The notes under the pieces: generated by a model | Told to the model about the DNA's origin: nothing | Databases searched by the model: none | The model's input: the letters and a program-made list of their open reading frames with translations, nothing else | Made by a program: the position numbers and the translations under genes | Assembly: GCA_029204225.1 (NCBI GenBank) | Contig: CM055095.1 | Location: forward strand, 41,641,219-41,705,218 | Direction of reading: 5' to 3' | From: Diphasiastrum complanatum | Lineage: Eukaryota > Streptophyta > Lycopodiopsida > Lycopodiales > Lycopodiaceae | Length of the DNA stretch: 64,000 nucleotides | In this document: one piece after another, positions 21,583 to 32,344 of the stretch | Layout: each line of letters begins with the position of its first letter | Position numbering within the stretch: position 1 is the stretch's first letter

Positions 21583-23999
21583 TCCTTGTTCTTGATTGAT
21601 TTCTCTTGGATCATAACAATAAGTTTGAAGTTATCTAAAGTTCCAAGCAAAATACTTTCCAAGGACATAAAATAAATCCAAGTTACTTTCATGAAAGTGA
21701 CATCTATCTTTGCATCTTGAACCAAACAATGCACTTCCAAATGAAAAATTTCAAAAGATTTGACATGTGTTGTGATGGACTCTTGAAGACAAATCTTGCA
21801 AGTCCTTGTGAGACTCCAAGACTCATTCACCTTTCCACAAAGGAAACACCTTTCCTTGGACTTGTCCTTCTTGTATTTGTTTTTTGAACTTGAAGCTCCA
21901 TCCTTCTCCTCGGCCCCCTTGCTTTGGTTCTTCTTGGATGGATTGGTCTTCTTTTTGTAGCATCTTGAGGAAAAATATCCTCCCTTGCCACAAAGGTTGC
22001 ACTCAGGATCCTTTCTTTCCTTCAATAGGATGCCACCTATTGATGCCATGTGAATAAAAACCTGTGATATGATTCTACAAATGTAATTTGCAACTTTCAA
22101 GAGACTAGATTTGAACATCTTCAACAATCTAGAAGGATCTACAAAAGATCTAGCTCACAAACCTAAGAGTCAATCTTCACAGTAATGACTAGTCACTTGG
22201 AGACTTTGCTTTGATCACTAAGACAAAAGCACACAATCTTTGAATCAAATCACTAAAGAAATCAGATCCAATCTCCTATTGGACTCATCAAATACCAATG
22301 ACTCTTTCTTTTGAAAGTTGAAATGGATATGAAAAAGATCATGACAATCAAACTTAATCACTTCTTTTGGACTCACTCTTGACCCAAATAATCTCACACT
22401 TGAGATTTAGAATGAATTTGATTTGATTTGACAACAAACTATACCACCAATTTTTCACAAAGCTTAAAAAATTAGACAACTAGAGATTCACAAAGATCTC
22501 AACCATGCATAAATACTCAAATATGGACTCCTCTTCATTCTAGATATCCAATGGGATCACAAATTGACCCTCACACTCTCACAAAGAAAATTGAATAGAA
22601 CTAATTTGGGTTTCATACATACAATGTCAATTTTTGCTCAACAAATTGAATTCAATCACTCCTATTGGAATCCACCAATTACTCTACTTTTTAAGACTTA
22701 GTATGAAATTCAAAATCAAAAGTTGTGTTTTTTTCTCACTAAGATATCGTGCTCAAGGGGCTAATGCCACTTAGAAAGATTTGATCACATATGAAGAGAC
22801 AAACTCTCCACCAATAACAACACAAAATGAGCTTCTAGATCTTGCCCTCTACAAAGGAACTAATCAAGGAATTAGATTCACTATAGAAAATGCTTGATTT
22901 TGCATGAAAAATCACTCAAATTGGGTATGTGAGTCAAATTCTACAAATTTTTGACATTTCTCAGTCAAAACTGGAGCTGTACGGCCTCACACGTGTGAAA
23001 AGGTTTCCTACAGCCCACAACAAGATCTGGATCAAAAATCTTGAGGATATCTATCAAATCCAACTCGCTACACAAAATCTGACTAGTTTCCTAAAAACTG
23101 CTAATTTTGGCTTTGATTTGGATTAACCCTATCAATTTCAACAAAACCTCTTGTACTAGGCTCTGATACCATGTGAAAAAAGTACAAAAAGGACCAAGAG
23201 TGGATCCTAATCTGATCCTCAAGAGGGATTGGTTGTCAGATTACTTGATCTATCAATCTACTTTAGATTAAGATCAATCTAGATCAATTCTAGACACAAA
23301 ATCCTAACAAGAACAATCATTAATTGAAGGTAGGTGTACTTTATGGTTTCAACGTGTGAAAAACTGTCTGAGTACGGACTCCAACCTGAAAATCAAGTAC
23401 ACATTGATAGAACCTCAAAACAATCAAAACAAATGTAGACAAATGGAGATAATCACTCAAAATTGCTTTCAAAACCAAGATTGGTGTCTCACTCTGATTA
23501 TGGCCAAATGTGGCTCTATATATACAATAAGTGAGAGCTCGTGGTACTGATCATCCCTCTGATTCCACATGTGTGAAGGTGCTTTGTCATATGATGATTC
23601 ATCATGCAAAACTGACACTTGGACAAAACCTTCTATTTTGAGCACTTTTGGTCCATTTTCCTTCTATATGGAGATCTACTTGGAAATCTTCTAGAAGTCA
23701 AAATTTGCCTACTTCAGCTTATTATACACGTGTGAGCTGTCCTCTACACATGGGATATGACACCTAACCAAAGGATGTGGCTCATGCAATCAATAGATTG
23801 ATGCCATGTGTCATATGTCTAGAAAACTAGTTTTTGGCCAATTTAGCCACTAGAACTTGAATTAAATCATATGTACAACATATGATTATGGTACATGACA
23901 ACTAAACTAGTTTCACACGTGGAAACAGGCTCCACACATGTGTGTTCATCTGTATACAAGATTTTTGGCCTCTACCAAGCTTATTTTGCAATTTTCACA
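21583..23999 (-). mobile_element. Truncated second copy of element C (C2)
   Basis: Minus strand: 5' LTR 23172-23999 (828 bp), primer site, leader, and the first 180 or so codons of ORF1 (22127-21583). ORF1 keeps CNLCGKGGYFSSRC (again Tyr for His) and CFLCGKVNESWSLTRTCKIC. It ends abruptly at the helicase remnant, so ORF2 and the 3' LTR are missing. The LTR is more diverged than those of C1, and its CACGTG palindromes are partly decayed (ACGTGTGAAA near 23350, TTTCACACGTGGAAA near 23911). Confidence 0.85.
23172..23999 (-). mobile_element. 5' LTR of element C2
   Basis: TGTGAAAATTGCAAAATAAGC at the right end (minus-strand start) and TTTTTTCACA followed by TGGTATCAGAG at the left. Its right edge lies inside the LTR of Gypsy E. 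Confidence 0.85.
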
Positions 24000-24469
24000 A
24001 TTAACCCTAAATCCATTAACCCTAAATCCACAACAATGATAGAAATTTACTCTTCTCTCTCTTCTTTTCTCTCTCAACAAAGCATAAGAAATAGCAATCC
24101 CAATAATGATCAAATCCAACAATTAGCGAAATCCAAATAAAACATGAGAAATGGAGGAAAAGAGAGGAAGAGCAAGGACATTTATCAATCCATTTCTAAA
24201 GAGAAACAATCTGCTTTATTGAAATGAGGAAATGAACATCAGGAGCAACTCAAGTTGGTCTCTTTTTATAGTAGAGAGGAGGACCATGGCCTCTGAATCC
24301 TATTGGTCCAGTCTTGCCTCTCTTTTTATTCAAATTTAAAAAAGTGTTTTAACTAATCAATCAAATAACTATGTGATCATCGGGTTGGACTTACACATGC
24401 AGGGTGCCAAATCCCTTTCACTTATTAACTAGGGTTAGGATTGTCTTGGGATCCGCAAACCCTCCAACA
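24000..24469 (-). mobile_element. 3' LTR of Gypsy element E, truncated
   Basis: The minus strand starts TGTTGGAGGGTTTGCGG at 24469 after a purine-rich tract (TTTTGGTGGGGGATAC, 24470-24485). It ends at 24000 where element C2 begins. The sequence at 24000-24031 (ATTAACCCTAAATCC, repeated) reappears at 32160-32233 in the other E LTR, which ties the two ends together. Confidence 0.65.
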
Positions 24470-24486
24470 GTATCCCCCACCAAAAC

Positions 24487-27442
24487 TGGTGGCGGTCCCA
24501 CGACACCTACAATATGTAGTTATTGGGGACTTTTATTGGCTTCGCGCCGAATCTTCATTAAATAATACTGCACCTTCTCCATAAAGCCAAGACGTGCAAT
24601 ATTGAAATCCAAGTTGTGTGGCAGGAAACAACGGTGGGCTCTAGCAATCCACTTGGAAGTTGTCCATGAGGTGAAGCGAGATTCCCAAGAGCCTCCCATC
24701 ATAGTTGTGTGGAAATACAGTCAAGCAATTGGCAGCTAATCTTTGATTTGCTCTGAGGCCATCGGCTTATTTGGATCGAATGCCAGGGTAGGAAGACAAT
24801 CGTCCCATTTGGTTGCCACTGACGCCAACAGAGTTAGACCTTTAGCAAACATTGCCGATTGTCACACCGTTGGATCCGGAGAGTGGACATACTCTCTCTG
24901 ATATGCTTGTAAGGCACGGTGGAAGTCCACTAAAATGTTCCGTTGTAAGGCTGATGGATGATTGGACAATTGGGCGTATGGATGGTGATTTTGTCCATAG
25001 CCAATCCCAAATCTTTCCATTTATGTCTTCGTGGCATTGGCACGTAATAAGGATTTACCCGCAACTGGCAAGGGCTGGCGACGTAACTCCTAATTGATTC
25101 CGAAGTTTTCTCAAAAACCGTGATTCTCCATGCCGGCTGCTCTCCCAGTGCAGGTTTTTTGTCCAATTCTTTGCCGGGCTCGATCTCGGAGGTCTTAAAT
25201 TTCAGAACCCATCCACCACGCAAGGACTCATGCGGATGTTGCTTTAAGAAGGTCTAGATCTGGTCCTTGATACTGAATGTCTTGTCCTTGATGAGGATGG
25301 ACCCGCTTGTACTACTGGTATGGTTGGCAGTTAATCTGCTAGATCTGGAGCTCCCCTGGTCCATGCTCGAATCAATCCTTGTATCCATTTGCAAAGCTTC
25401 TTGGCGTGAAGGGGAGAATTGCGGCATGACTGGGACGGGGATTTGTGGTTTGACTTCCAACACTTGAGTGGCTACTATTTCATAGGCGATGATGGTCTCT
25501 TTTGCCTTTGCCAACTCGGTTGAAGTTGCTCCTTTGAACCTATCAAAGCGGCCTTGGAATTCCTGAAGGGCCACTTTGTATGTTTCTACTTTTTTAAATA
25601 AATACGCAATCTCCGTCGGTGTGACCTGATGATCGGGTATTTGCGTTTGCAGATAGGCATCACGCTCAAGGGTGGTCGCATCCAATTCACCTTGAAGCCA
25701 TGTGCGATCTTGTTCGGCCATCTATAATTGCCCCTTCAGCAGCTGCACCTATTGCTTGACATCTTGCACTGCCTTATCTACCTGATCTTGTGCGGTTATC
25801 AAGGCATTTTGCAGGGAGCTGATGTAGGTTTCCAAGCGATCAGCTTGTTGCTGGGCCAATTTTTTTTCGCTTTCAACTTTTTTTTCATGTTGTTTGGCTA
25901 TCTTCAACTCTTGATCCAACTGGACAATTTTCTGGCTAATCAGAGTGTTTTCGGATCCTAGATCAGAGATCCTCTGTTCCATTTTCTTCTTCTTATCCAT
26001 CATAGACTGGATCACTTGCCCAAGGCTTGAGACCAACCCTAGAGCATCACCAGAATCTATGGTCGTGGAGGTGGCAACAGCAGGAGAACCTGATGGTACT
26101 GTCATTGGTAGGCGTGGAATAGGTGCCATGGTCTCTTCTTCTTCAAAAGTATCCTCCTTTTTAAACCCTTCAGGCATCGTGGCATCGAACTACTTTGGTG
26201 ACTTTACAACCGTGTTGACCCGAAGTGTGGCTGGGCTACCCTGTGTGGGTGGTTGCTGACTGGCATCTTCGATACCAACAGTAGATTCATAGATATGTCC
26301 GAATCCTCTTTCAGGGGATTGGGGTTCAAAAGGCGCTGGGCTCTAGGGCATTTCAAAGATTTCGGTGGCCCTAAGGGGGTCGGAATCATTGAACATATCC
26401 ATAAAGAACTTGTGTTGGGTGAGATTGCTTCGGTGTGTGGGGGTGAGGCGGCCTGGGCAGCTGTGATGGGAATGGCAGGGCCAATGGTCATAGACTATCC
26501 TTGTATGGGAGCAAAGGCGAGGGAAGCATAAGAGGCGAGGGCAATGGGAAGTTCAGTGCGAACAACAGCAGGGGGTGGAAGCGCAGCTGACGAGGTATGC
26601 CTAGTGCGACATCGTAATGTGGAAGGCGAGTTAGGAATTATGATCTTGCTACATGGACGACGATGACTATGAGAACTTGAGGCCTGATGAGATGATTCTG
26701 CCGGTGCTTCTTTGTAAACCGAAAGCACGGAATCTAGGTGGAAGCCATGGATTCTATTTTCTAGGTGAGAAGCGGCTAAGAGGGACAATAAAGAGCCAGC
26801 AACGAACTGCTGCTTAGTATTGGCCTTAATAGCTCGCTTGAGCTCACCAGAAATAGTCTTAAACCAGTTATATGGTTCAAGAGGGGCTTTGGCCAACTTA
26901 TTGTGGGACTCCACTATCCTGTGAAGGATTTGAGATGTGATGCGGTCTTTCCTGAGGTTGCCAACCATCAGGAAACTATTCAATAGCTGGGCAGGTGCAT
27001 GGATGGAAGGCTCAGTGACGGCTTCCAGAAGGTAGCCATCATTAGTCTAGTGTAGATCGTTGGTGAGGTCAATAAATGGCTTGATGGCCTGTTTGGCGTG
27101 CTTGTGATTGGGTGAGGCCTGCATACCAGATGATATTCCTAAAGTTGCAAGTGCGGCCTCAGTGACGTGCACCTTGTGTTTGGCTCCCTGGAACGTGATA
27201 TAGAATTTGGATTTCTCTTCCTTCCACGTATTGAAGGCAAGAGTGATGAAATCCATATTGATACGACCCGAAAAGGCTCTCTCATGAATACCCATTGTAG
27301 TGAGTAGAGGCTCCACAAGGGTCATCCACTGAGTGACCATGCTTGTGCTAGGAAGAATCATGATGTCCGTTGCAGATGAGACATCACGATGGATAGTATA
27401 GCGCGGAGACTGGGAAGTATCGGTAGAAGACATGATGATCAT
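24487..27442 (-). pseudogene. Gypsy element E: extra ORF between integrase and 3' LTR
   Basis: Minus strand, nearly 3 kb (about 980 codons) with three or so stops and two frameshifts. It starts MSSTDTSQSPRYTIHRD at or next to 27433. Domain 1 (to about 27050) contains EPLLTTMGIHERAF, TWKEEKSKFYITFQ and ALATLGISSG. Domain 2 (26983-26700) contains DRITSQILHRIVESH and EPYNWFKTISGELKRAIKAN. A Ser/Pro-rich linker follows, then a coiled coil (about 26050-25750: KKMEQRISDLGSENTLISQK and on). The C-terminal domain includes ATKWDDCLPTLAFDPNK near 24800. The same layout is encoded by Gypsy F at 40386-43543. Its function is unknown to me. The position is that of an env-like or additional ORF, but I see neither a signal peptide nor a transmembrane helix. 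Confidence 0.7.
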
Positions 27443-28240
27443 AAAGGAATTATAACGCGTGAAAGTGTATCAGAAGGCAATACATGAATTTTGGAAGGCT
27501 TTGGTCACAAGGAAAATTCGCAAGAGCTTCGCTAGCACAAGTGAGGAATGAATCGAATTCAGCCAACTTATAGGTGAATTTGGTGGGTCCATTACACTGA
27601 ATAGTAGTTTGGCTGATCAGTTCTGAACAAAAGTTTGCAGGCATGTGCAGTACTGTAAAAATAGGCTAAAAAAATCTCGGCAAAGGTTTCTAGTCATCTG
27701 AACCTATCAGGGGAATGTTTTTCAGGGCTGGCGAAGGATGAACCTTCGTCCAGGAGGGTCCTTCGTCCAGATACTGTCATAAATGCATTTTTTCACAATT
27801 TGAACCTATGGACAACCTAATTTTGACATTTTAAGATCATCTAGCAGGTCGGCGAAGGTTCATAATGAGGTTATGATGCTCGGTGAAGATTCCCAAAATG
27901 GCATATCACTGAACATTCTCCTACCTCAAAAATTGAATTTTCTCTTGTCAAGAACCTTTGCCCACCTCAATTTAGATAAATCAAGGATAGATGTACAGTC
28001 TGAGAGTTCAGGGAAGGTTTTTGATACTGTATTGGCCAAATCTGCCCAAAACAGTGGTTTTCTAAGACATTTTCCATCAAAATTTCTGTGCTTCCTTTTT
28101 TCTATGTTGATGACTTCCTGACTTTTGCTCATCAGTCTTTTCTTAATTTTTTTTTTTGACTGTCTTTTTTCAAAAAAGTCAGCAAATTAAATACTGAAAA
28201 CAAAAAATTGAAAAACAAATAAAATTAAAATATACTGAGA
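27443..28240 (-). other. Non-coding spacer of Gypsy E with GCGAAGGTTC-type motifs
   Basis: Between the integrase stop and the extra ORF. It carries GGCGAAGGATGAACCTTCG near 27733, CCTTCGTCCAG near 27760, GGCGAAGGTTC near 27852, GAACCTTTGCCC near 27951 and GGGAAGGTTTT near 28013. No coding sequence is seen. Confidence 0.6.
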
Positions 28241-29661
28241 TCAGGCTTGCTGAACTGGCGAAGCAGGCTGCCAAAACTTGCGTAATTGGCTGTCATTTAC
28301 CGGAGTTCCAAATTGTTTTCCATCCAAGTGCTCAAGAATTACTACGCCATAGTTTAGGATTTCTTTCACTTTATATGAATCTTCCCCGGTAAACTTCAAC
28401 TTACCCTTGATCAACTTGGTTTTGTACATCATCAATGCAAGATCTCCTGCTTCCAGAACTTTTTTGTGCAATCGACGATCATGCCATGCCTTGCAACGGG
28501 CTTTCTGTGCTACTAAGGCATGAACTACCATCAATCGGGTTTCACATGATTTGTGCAACGCTTCATGACAGAGTTGTAAAGACATATCATCATTTAATCG
28601 TTCCGTTGCTGCTATCCGTAAAGATGGGATTAAAAATTCAATTGGCATAACAGCATCTTGACCATAAACTAGTTGAAAAGGTGTTTGATTTGTACAATTT
28701 TTGTAAGTGGTTCTGAATGCCCATAATGCTACATATAGTTTATGTTCCCAATCAGACCCACTCGCTTCAACTGTCTTTGTAATGGTGCAGATAATTTTAT
28801 TGGAAGATTTAGCTTGGCCATTTCCTCTGGGATAATATGGAGTACTAAATCTGTGTATAACAAAAAAATCTTCCAGTAAACACTTTATTGTTTGATTAAC
28901 AAAGTGTGTATCCCGATCACTAACAATTTTGATCGGACATCCAAATTTGATTATAATATTTTCATATAAAAACGTGGCCGTAGATTTCGCATCAGCCACT
29001 TTGACAGCTTTGGCTTCAACCCACTTGGTCATATAATCAGTTGCAATGATAATGTATCGGGCCTGACATCCTTGCGCAGTAGGATGAAGAGGACCAACAT
29101 AATTCAGTCCCCATTTTTCAAACGGTGCTTGCGATAAAACCGGATGTAAGGGTTCATAATTCTGTCGAGTAGGCCGTCATGCTCGCTGGCAGATATCACA
29201 TGTCTGATTAAAATTTTCTGTGTCCTTATGAAGCGTAGGCCACCAACATCCAGATTGTAAAAGTTTGCGAATAGTAATATCTGATTGAAGTGTCCTCCAC
29301 CCATGCCATCATGTGAAAACATGATTAAATCTGGTACTTCATGCGAAAAAACACATCTTCGTAAAATATTATCTGATCCACAATGATACAATTGCCCTGC
29401 AATTGATTGATAAAGTTGAGCCTTATGAATCAATTTTATTTTCTATACTTTTGTCAAAGAGTCATTCGGTTGTCCTAGCATTAGGTACTCAACAATATCT
29501 GCTGCCCACTCAGGTACTACTTCAACATAGAACAATGCAACATCTGGAAGTTCATCATCCACTTCAGTATTAACTGGTGCGGATTCAATTCGCGAAATGT
29601 GATCGGCTAGATAATGTTGCTTCTCCTTTCTGACCACAATTCGAAAGTCAAATTCACCCAA
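28241..29661 (-). pseudogene. Gypsy element E: RNase H end and integrase
   Basis: Minus strand. FDFRIVVRKEKQHYLADHIS (29650-29590) is the end of the RNase H/connection region. The zinc-binding H2C2 part of integrase (29433-29104) is frameshifted. The core is open from 29050 to 28241: ATDYMTKWVEAK (first Asp), KIVSDRDTHFVN (second Asp), PYYPRGNGQAKSSNK. In the last motif the catalytic Glu expected after GNGQA is Lys; Gypsy F keeps GNGQAESSNK. The C-terminal part (LKFTGEDSYKVKEIL, then the FWQPASPVQQA stop) is complete. The enzyme would join the cDNA to the host genome, but this copy lacks the catalytic residue. Confidence 0.85.
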
Positions 29662-29670
29662 AAATAATAA

Positions 29671-30783
29671 TCATCTTGCAATACGTCCAGTATTACACGT
29701 CTTATTTACCAAGTAAAGTAAAGGTTGATGATCCGTATAAAACACAAAGTGCGTTTCCATGAGGTAGTGACGAAATTTCCGAATAGGAAAAATCATGGCT
29801 AGAGCTTCACGTTCTATTGTTGAATGAATTATCCGAGGGTTGAAGTTGCAAAAAGTAGTCTCATGGTCAGGTGAATTACACAGATGGCAAACACTGATTT
29901 CCATTCGTTTTTTCAATTGAGGACAATTGTTCACTGTGTGATTTTCTATACAAATAGAACACCATATATTTTCCCTGGTAGGAAAAGTCTTTGCAAACTT
30001 CTCAGATTCCTTGTTTGCTTCTCCGTGGAGATTTTTCAATGCTTGGATCTTCTCATCAAATTGCAACTGCAACTTTTTCATATGTTTCTGCTGGGTCTTC
30101 CCAAGTTTCTCGAACTCATTGAGCATCATTTCTACAGTAGCATTGGCATTCATTGATGCAATAGTGGTGGATGTCATAGTAGTCTGCCCTACTGTATAAG
30201 GCAATATACTGACATTCGGCTCATCATTAGAATCTTCATCCTCCTCCCGAATTGCATCGTCCATAGCATTTTGCAAAAGTGCGTACTCATTATGGCGTTT
30301 CAGATCACGTTTGATCCATTTAGGTAGACCTGACAAAAACCACATAATCATGGCATTTTCATTAATCAGCTCAGGTTCACATTCAGATCTAAGATGTTTC
30401 ACTCTTTCAATGTAATCTCGAACCATTTTCATCTTTCTCATTTTAATTTTACTTAAAAGTAGGAAGTGGTCTTCCATAAACTTCCGCGATTTGAACCGTG
30501 TGATAAGGGCTCGTTTAACAACTTCCCAATTTGTACGCTCAGTTTCATTTTGGTTATAGTACCAATCTTGTGCTGCGCCTGTTAAGGCCATAGGAAATAG
30601 CTTAAGTTTATCTTGAGGATGAATCTCACCATAGATCTCACAAGATTCAGCATAGATCTGAAGAAATCTAGCTGGATCTGTTAATCCATTATATTTGGGT
30701 AGGTCCAATCGGGGTGCTCTTCTAACAATAATTGGATTGACCTCCTTTGGAGCACCTCTAGGAGCAGCTCCAAGGGCAGCCAT
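29671..30783 (-). CDS. Gypsy element E: Gag fused in frame to the end of RNase H
   Basis: 370 codons from ATG 30783-30781, uninterrupted. Residues 30-200 are retrotransposon_gag (RLDLPKYNGLTDPARFLQIY, ALTGAAQDWYYNQ, FLLLSKIKMRKMKMVRDYIE, FLSGLPKWIKRDL). A coiled-coil-like stretch (EMMLNEFEKLGKTQQKHMKK) follows. Next are two Cys/His motifs: CSICIENHTVNNC, with one residue less than a standard knuckle, and CHLCNSPDHETTFC, the standard form. Directly after, NFNPRIIHSTIEREALAMIF and FYTDHQPLLYLVNK are RNase H. Protease, RT and the start of RNase H are gone, with the frame kept. Codon usage and openness suggest the deletion happened in a recently active copy. Confidence 0.8.
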   Translation of the reverse strand: MAALGAAPRGAPKEVNPIIVRRAPRLDLPKYNGLTDPARFLQIYAESCEIYGEIHPQDKLKLFPMALTGAAQDWYYNQNETERTNWEVVKRALITRFKSRKFMEDHFLLLSKIKMRKMKMVRDYIERVKHLRSECEPELINENAMIMWFLSGLPKWIKRDLKRHNEYALLQNAMDDAIREEDEDSNDEPNVSILPYTVGQTTMTSTTIASMNANATVEMMLNEFEKLGKTQQKHMKKLQLQFDEKIQALKNLHGEANKESEKFAKTFPTRENIWCSICIENHTVNNCPQLKKRMEISVCHLCNSPDHETTFCNFNPRIIHSTIEREALAMIFPIRKFRHYLMETHFVFYTDHQPLLYLVNKTCNTGRIAR

Positions 30784-31990
30784 TTTTATAAATTTAGATC
30801 AAATTGATAATGAGATTGGATATAAATTTTTTCAAAAAACTATTTCGAGTTAGATCTGCTAGCTCTATTCCACTTTTCAAAAATCTGATTCTATATGATG
30901 AAAAACTTTCTGAAATTCGATCAATCGATACTTCTCAAAAATGATAAATCTCTCATAATCCAATTCATAATATATCATATTTGTTTCAAATTTTGATAGA
31001 GACCTGATTTAGAAAATCAAAAACTAAAAATAGGATTGGCGAAGGTTCTCTAGGCAAAGGTTGGCTCGACGAAGGTTCAACAGTGATGTTTTGGAAAAAA
31101 ACACTCTCTGAACACTTTTCTGGCAATTACTTGAAAAATAACCTTCGTCGACTTCTCAGATGGAAGATCTGACATAGATAAAACTATGGAAAACTGGACA
31201 AAGGTTTGTGACACAAGGAAATACAGATTCTGTAATCTGACGAGGGTAAAAATCAAAATTTTTTGTGATCTGATCAAGAAGAATCTTCGCCAAACTCAAA
31301 ATAGGAATTTTTCTATAAATAGAATGTTTTGAAAACTCGACAAAGGTTCTTGTGAAGGATCAAGAGTAATACTAGTAATTTTGCAAAAAAGTGACTTTTT
31401 TGACAAAAATATGACAATATGACAACTGATCCTCTGAAACCCTTTCTATTTTTGGTATTATTCTTTGTCGACCTGGCAGTAGATAGATCTGAATCACATC
31501 TAAGCACAGTGAATCGGGCAAAGGTTCTTTTTTTGTATTTTTTATGGTTTTGATAAATTTTGGTGATTTTTGGAAGTTTTTCTGATCTTTTTGAAAATCT
31601 ACTGAGAATTAATCTTTGCCCTTCAAACTGAAGGTTTTGTAAATAAAATCGAAGGTGTCTGCAACTTGGTGAAGGTTTCCTGAAAGAGGGTAAAAATCCT
31701 GAGCTCTGATGACACTTTTTGTCTCTTTTTGACCAAATTTGACAGATTTGATCGATTTTTGTTATTTTCTCTGATATCTCAGATCCAAATAGATCTAAAG
31801 ATTGGTGATTTGAATATCTTTTTCTGTTTAATAATCAGATTAGATTTCAAACAAGCAAATCCACTCAAATCAAGCAAAATCAATCCCAAACTAACCCTAA
31901 AATGCATATTAAACACTATTCATGCCACGACAAGATGCCTAATGCAAGCTAACCATCAACCAAACATGCTACAAACTGAAAAATTGGCAT
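30784..31990 (-). other. Leader of Gypsy E with repeated GCGAAGGTTC-type words
   Basis: About 1.2 kb between primer site and gag, no ORF of note. Words include GGCGAAGGTTC (31035), GACGAAGGTTC (31070), ACCTTCGTCGAC (31141), ATCTTCGCC (31283), GACAAAGGTTC (31340), GGGCAAAGGTTC (31517), CGAAGGTGT (31651) and GTGAAGGTTTC (31668). Confidence 0.6.
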
Positions 31991-31991
31991 A

Positions 31992-32010
31992 GCTCCCCGC
32001 AACGGCACTA
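31992..32010 (-). other. Primer-binding site of Gypsy E (diverged tRNA-Asp-like)
   Basis: The minus strand reads AGTGCCGTTGCGGGGAGC four to six bases after the LTR end CACTACA. Compared with F (TGGCGCCGTTGCCGGGG) it has lost GC near the start and changed one C to G. Confidence 0.65.
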
Positions 32011-32014
32011 AAAT

Positions 32015-32233
32015 TGTAGTGGGTTTCTTTCCTTGCCTAACCTGAATCCAGGATCTAGTCAATCTAGCATCAAAGAGATGAAGTTAGTTGTCACGTGGAG
32101 GTTCGTTCCCATGAGAGTGATAGTATAGTTCATATTTCAACATGAATGGAGGATCTAACACTACATCCATTAACACTAAGCATTAACACTACATCCATTA
32201 ACCCTACTTCCATTAACCCTAAATCCACATATA
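32015..32233 (-). mobile_element. 5' LTR of Gypsy E, 3' part only
   Basis: About 220 bp ending CACTACA before the primer site (minus strand). Its right part contains several ACATCCATTAACCCTAA-type units (32155-32233), matching 24000-24031. The upstream part of the LTR is missing; a sliver of another Gypsy element follows at 32236. Confidence 0.6.
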
Positions 32234-32235
32234 TA

Positions 32236-32340
32236 ATAAGGCTTGATGGTCGGTGTAGAACGCAAAGGTCTAGCCTAATAAATAATTTCTTAGTTGTTGT
32301 ACGACATAGACCATAGCCAATGCTTCAATTCTAATTAACT
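32236..32340 (-). pseudogene. Sliver of Gypsy RNase H
   Basis: About 35 codons on the minus strand: EALAMVYVVQQLRNYLLG, stop, TFAFYTDHQALLY. This is the Gypsy RNase H segment seen in full at 37760-37860, but from another family (QQLRNYLLG rather than KKFRHYLM). It is wedged between the E LTR and Copia G. Confidence 0.7.
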
Positions 32341-32344
32341 TGTG

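Noticed and set aside
24000-24031. Telomere-like CCCTAAA units (also 32160-32233)
   Set aside because: The units are ATTAACCCTAAATCC with intervening bases, occur in both LTRs of Gypsy E, and are too few and irregular for an interstitial telomere.
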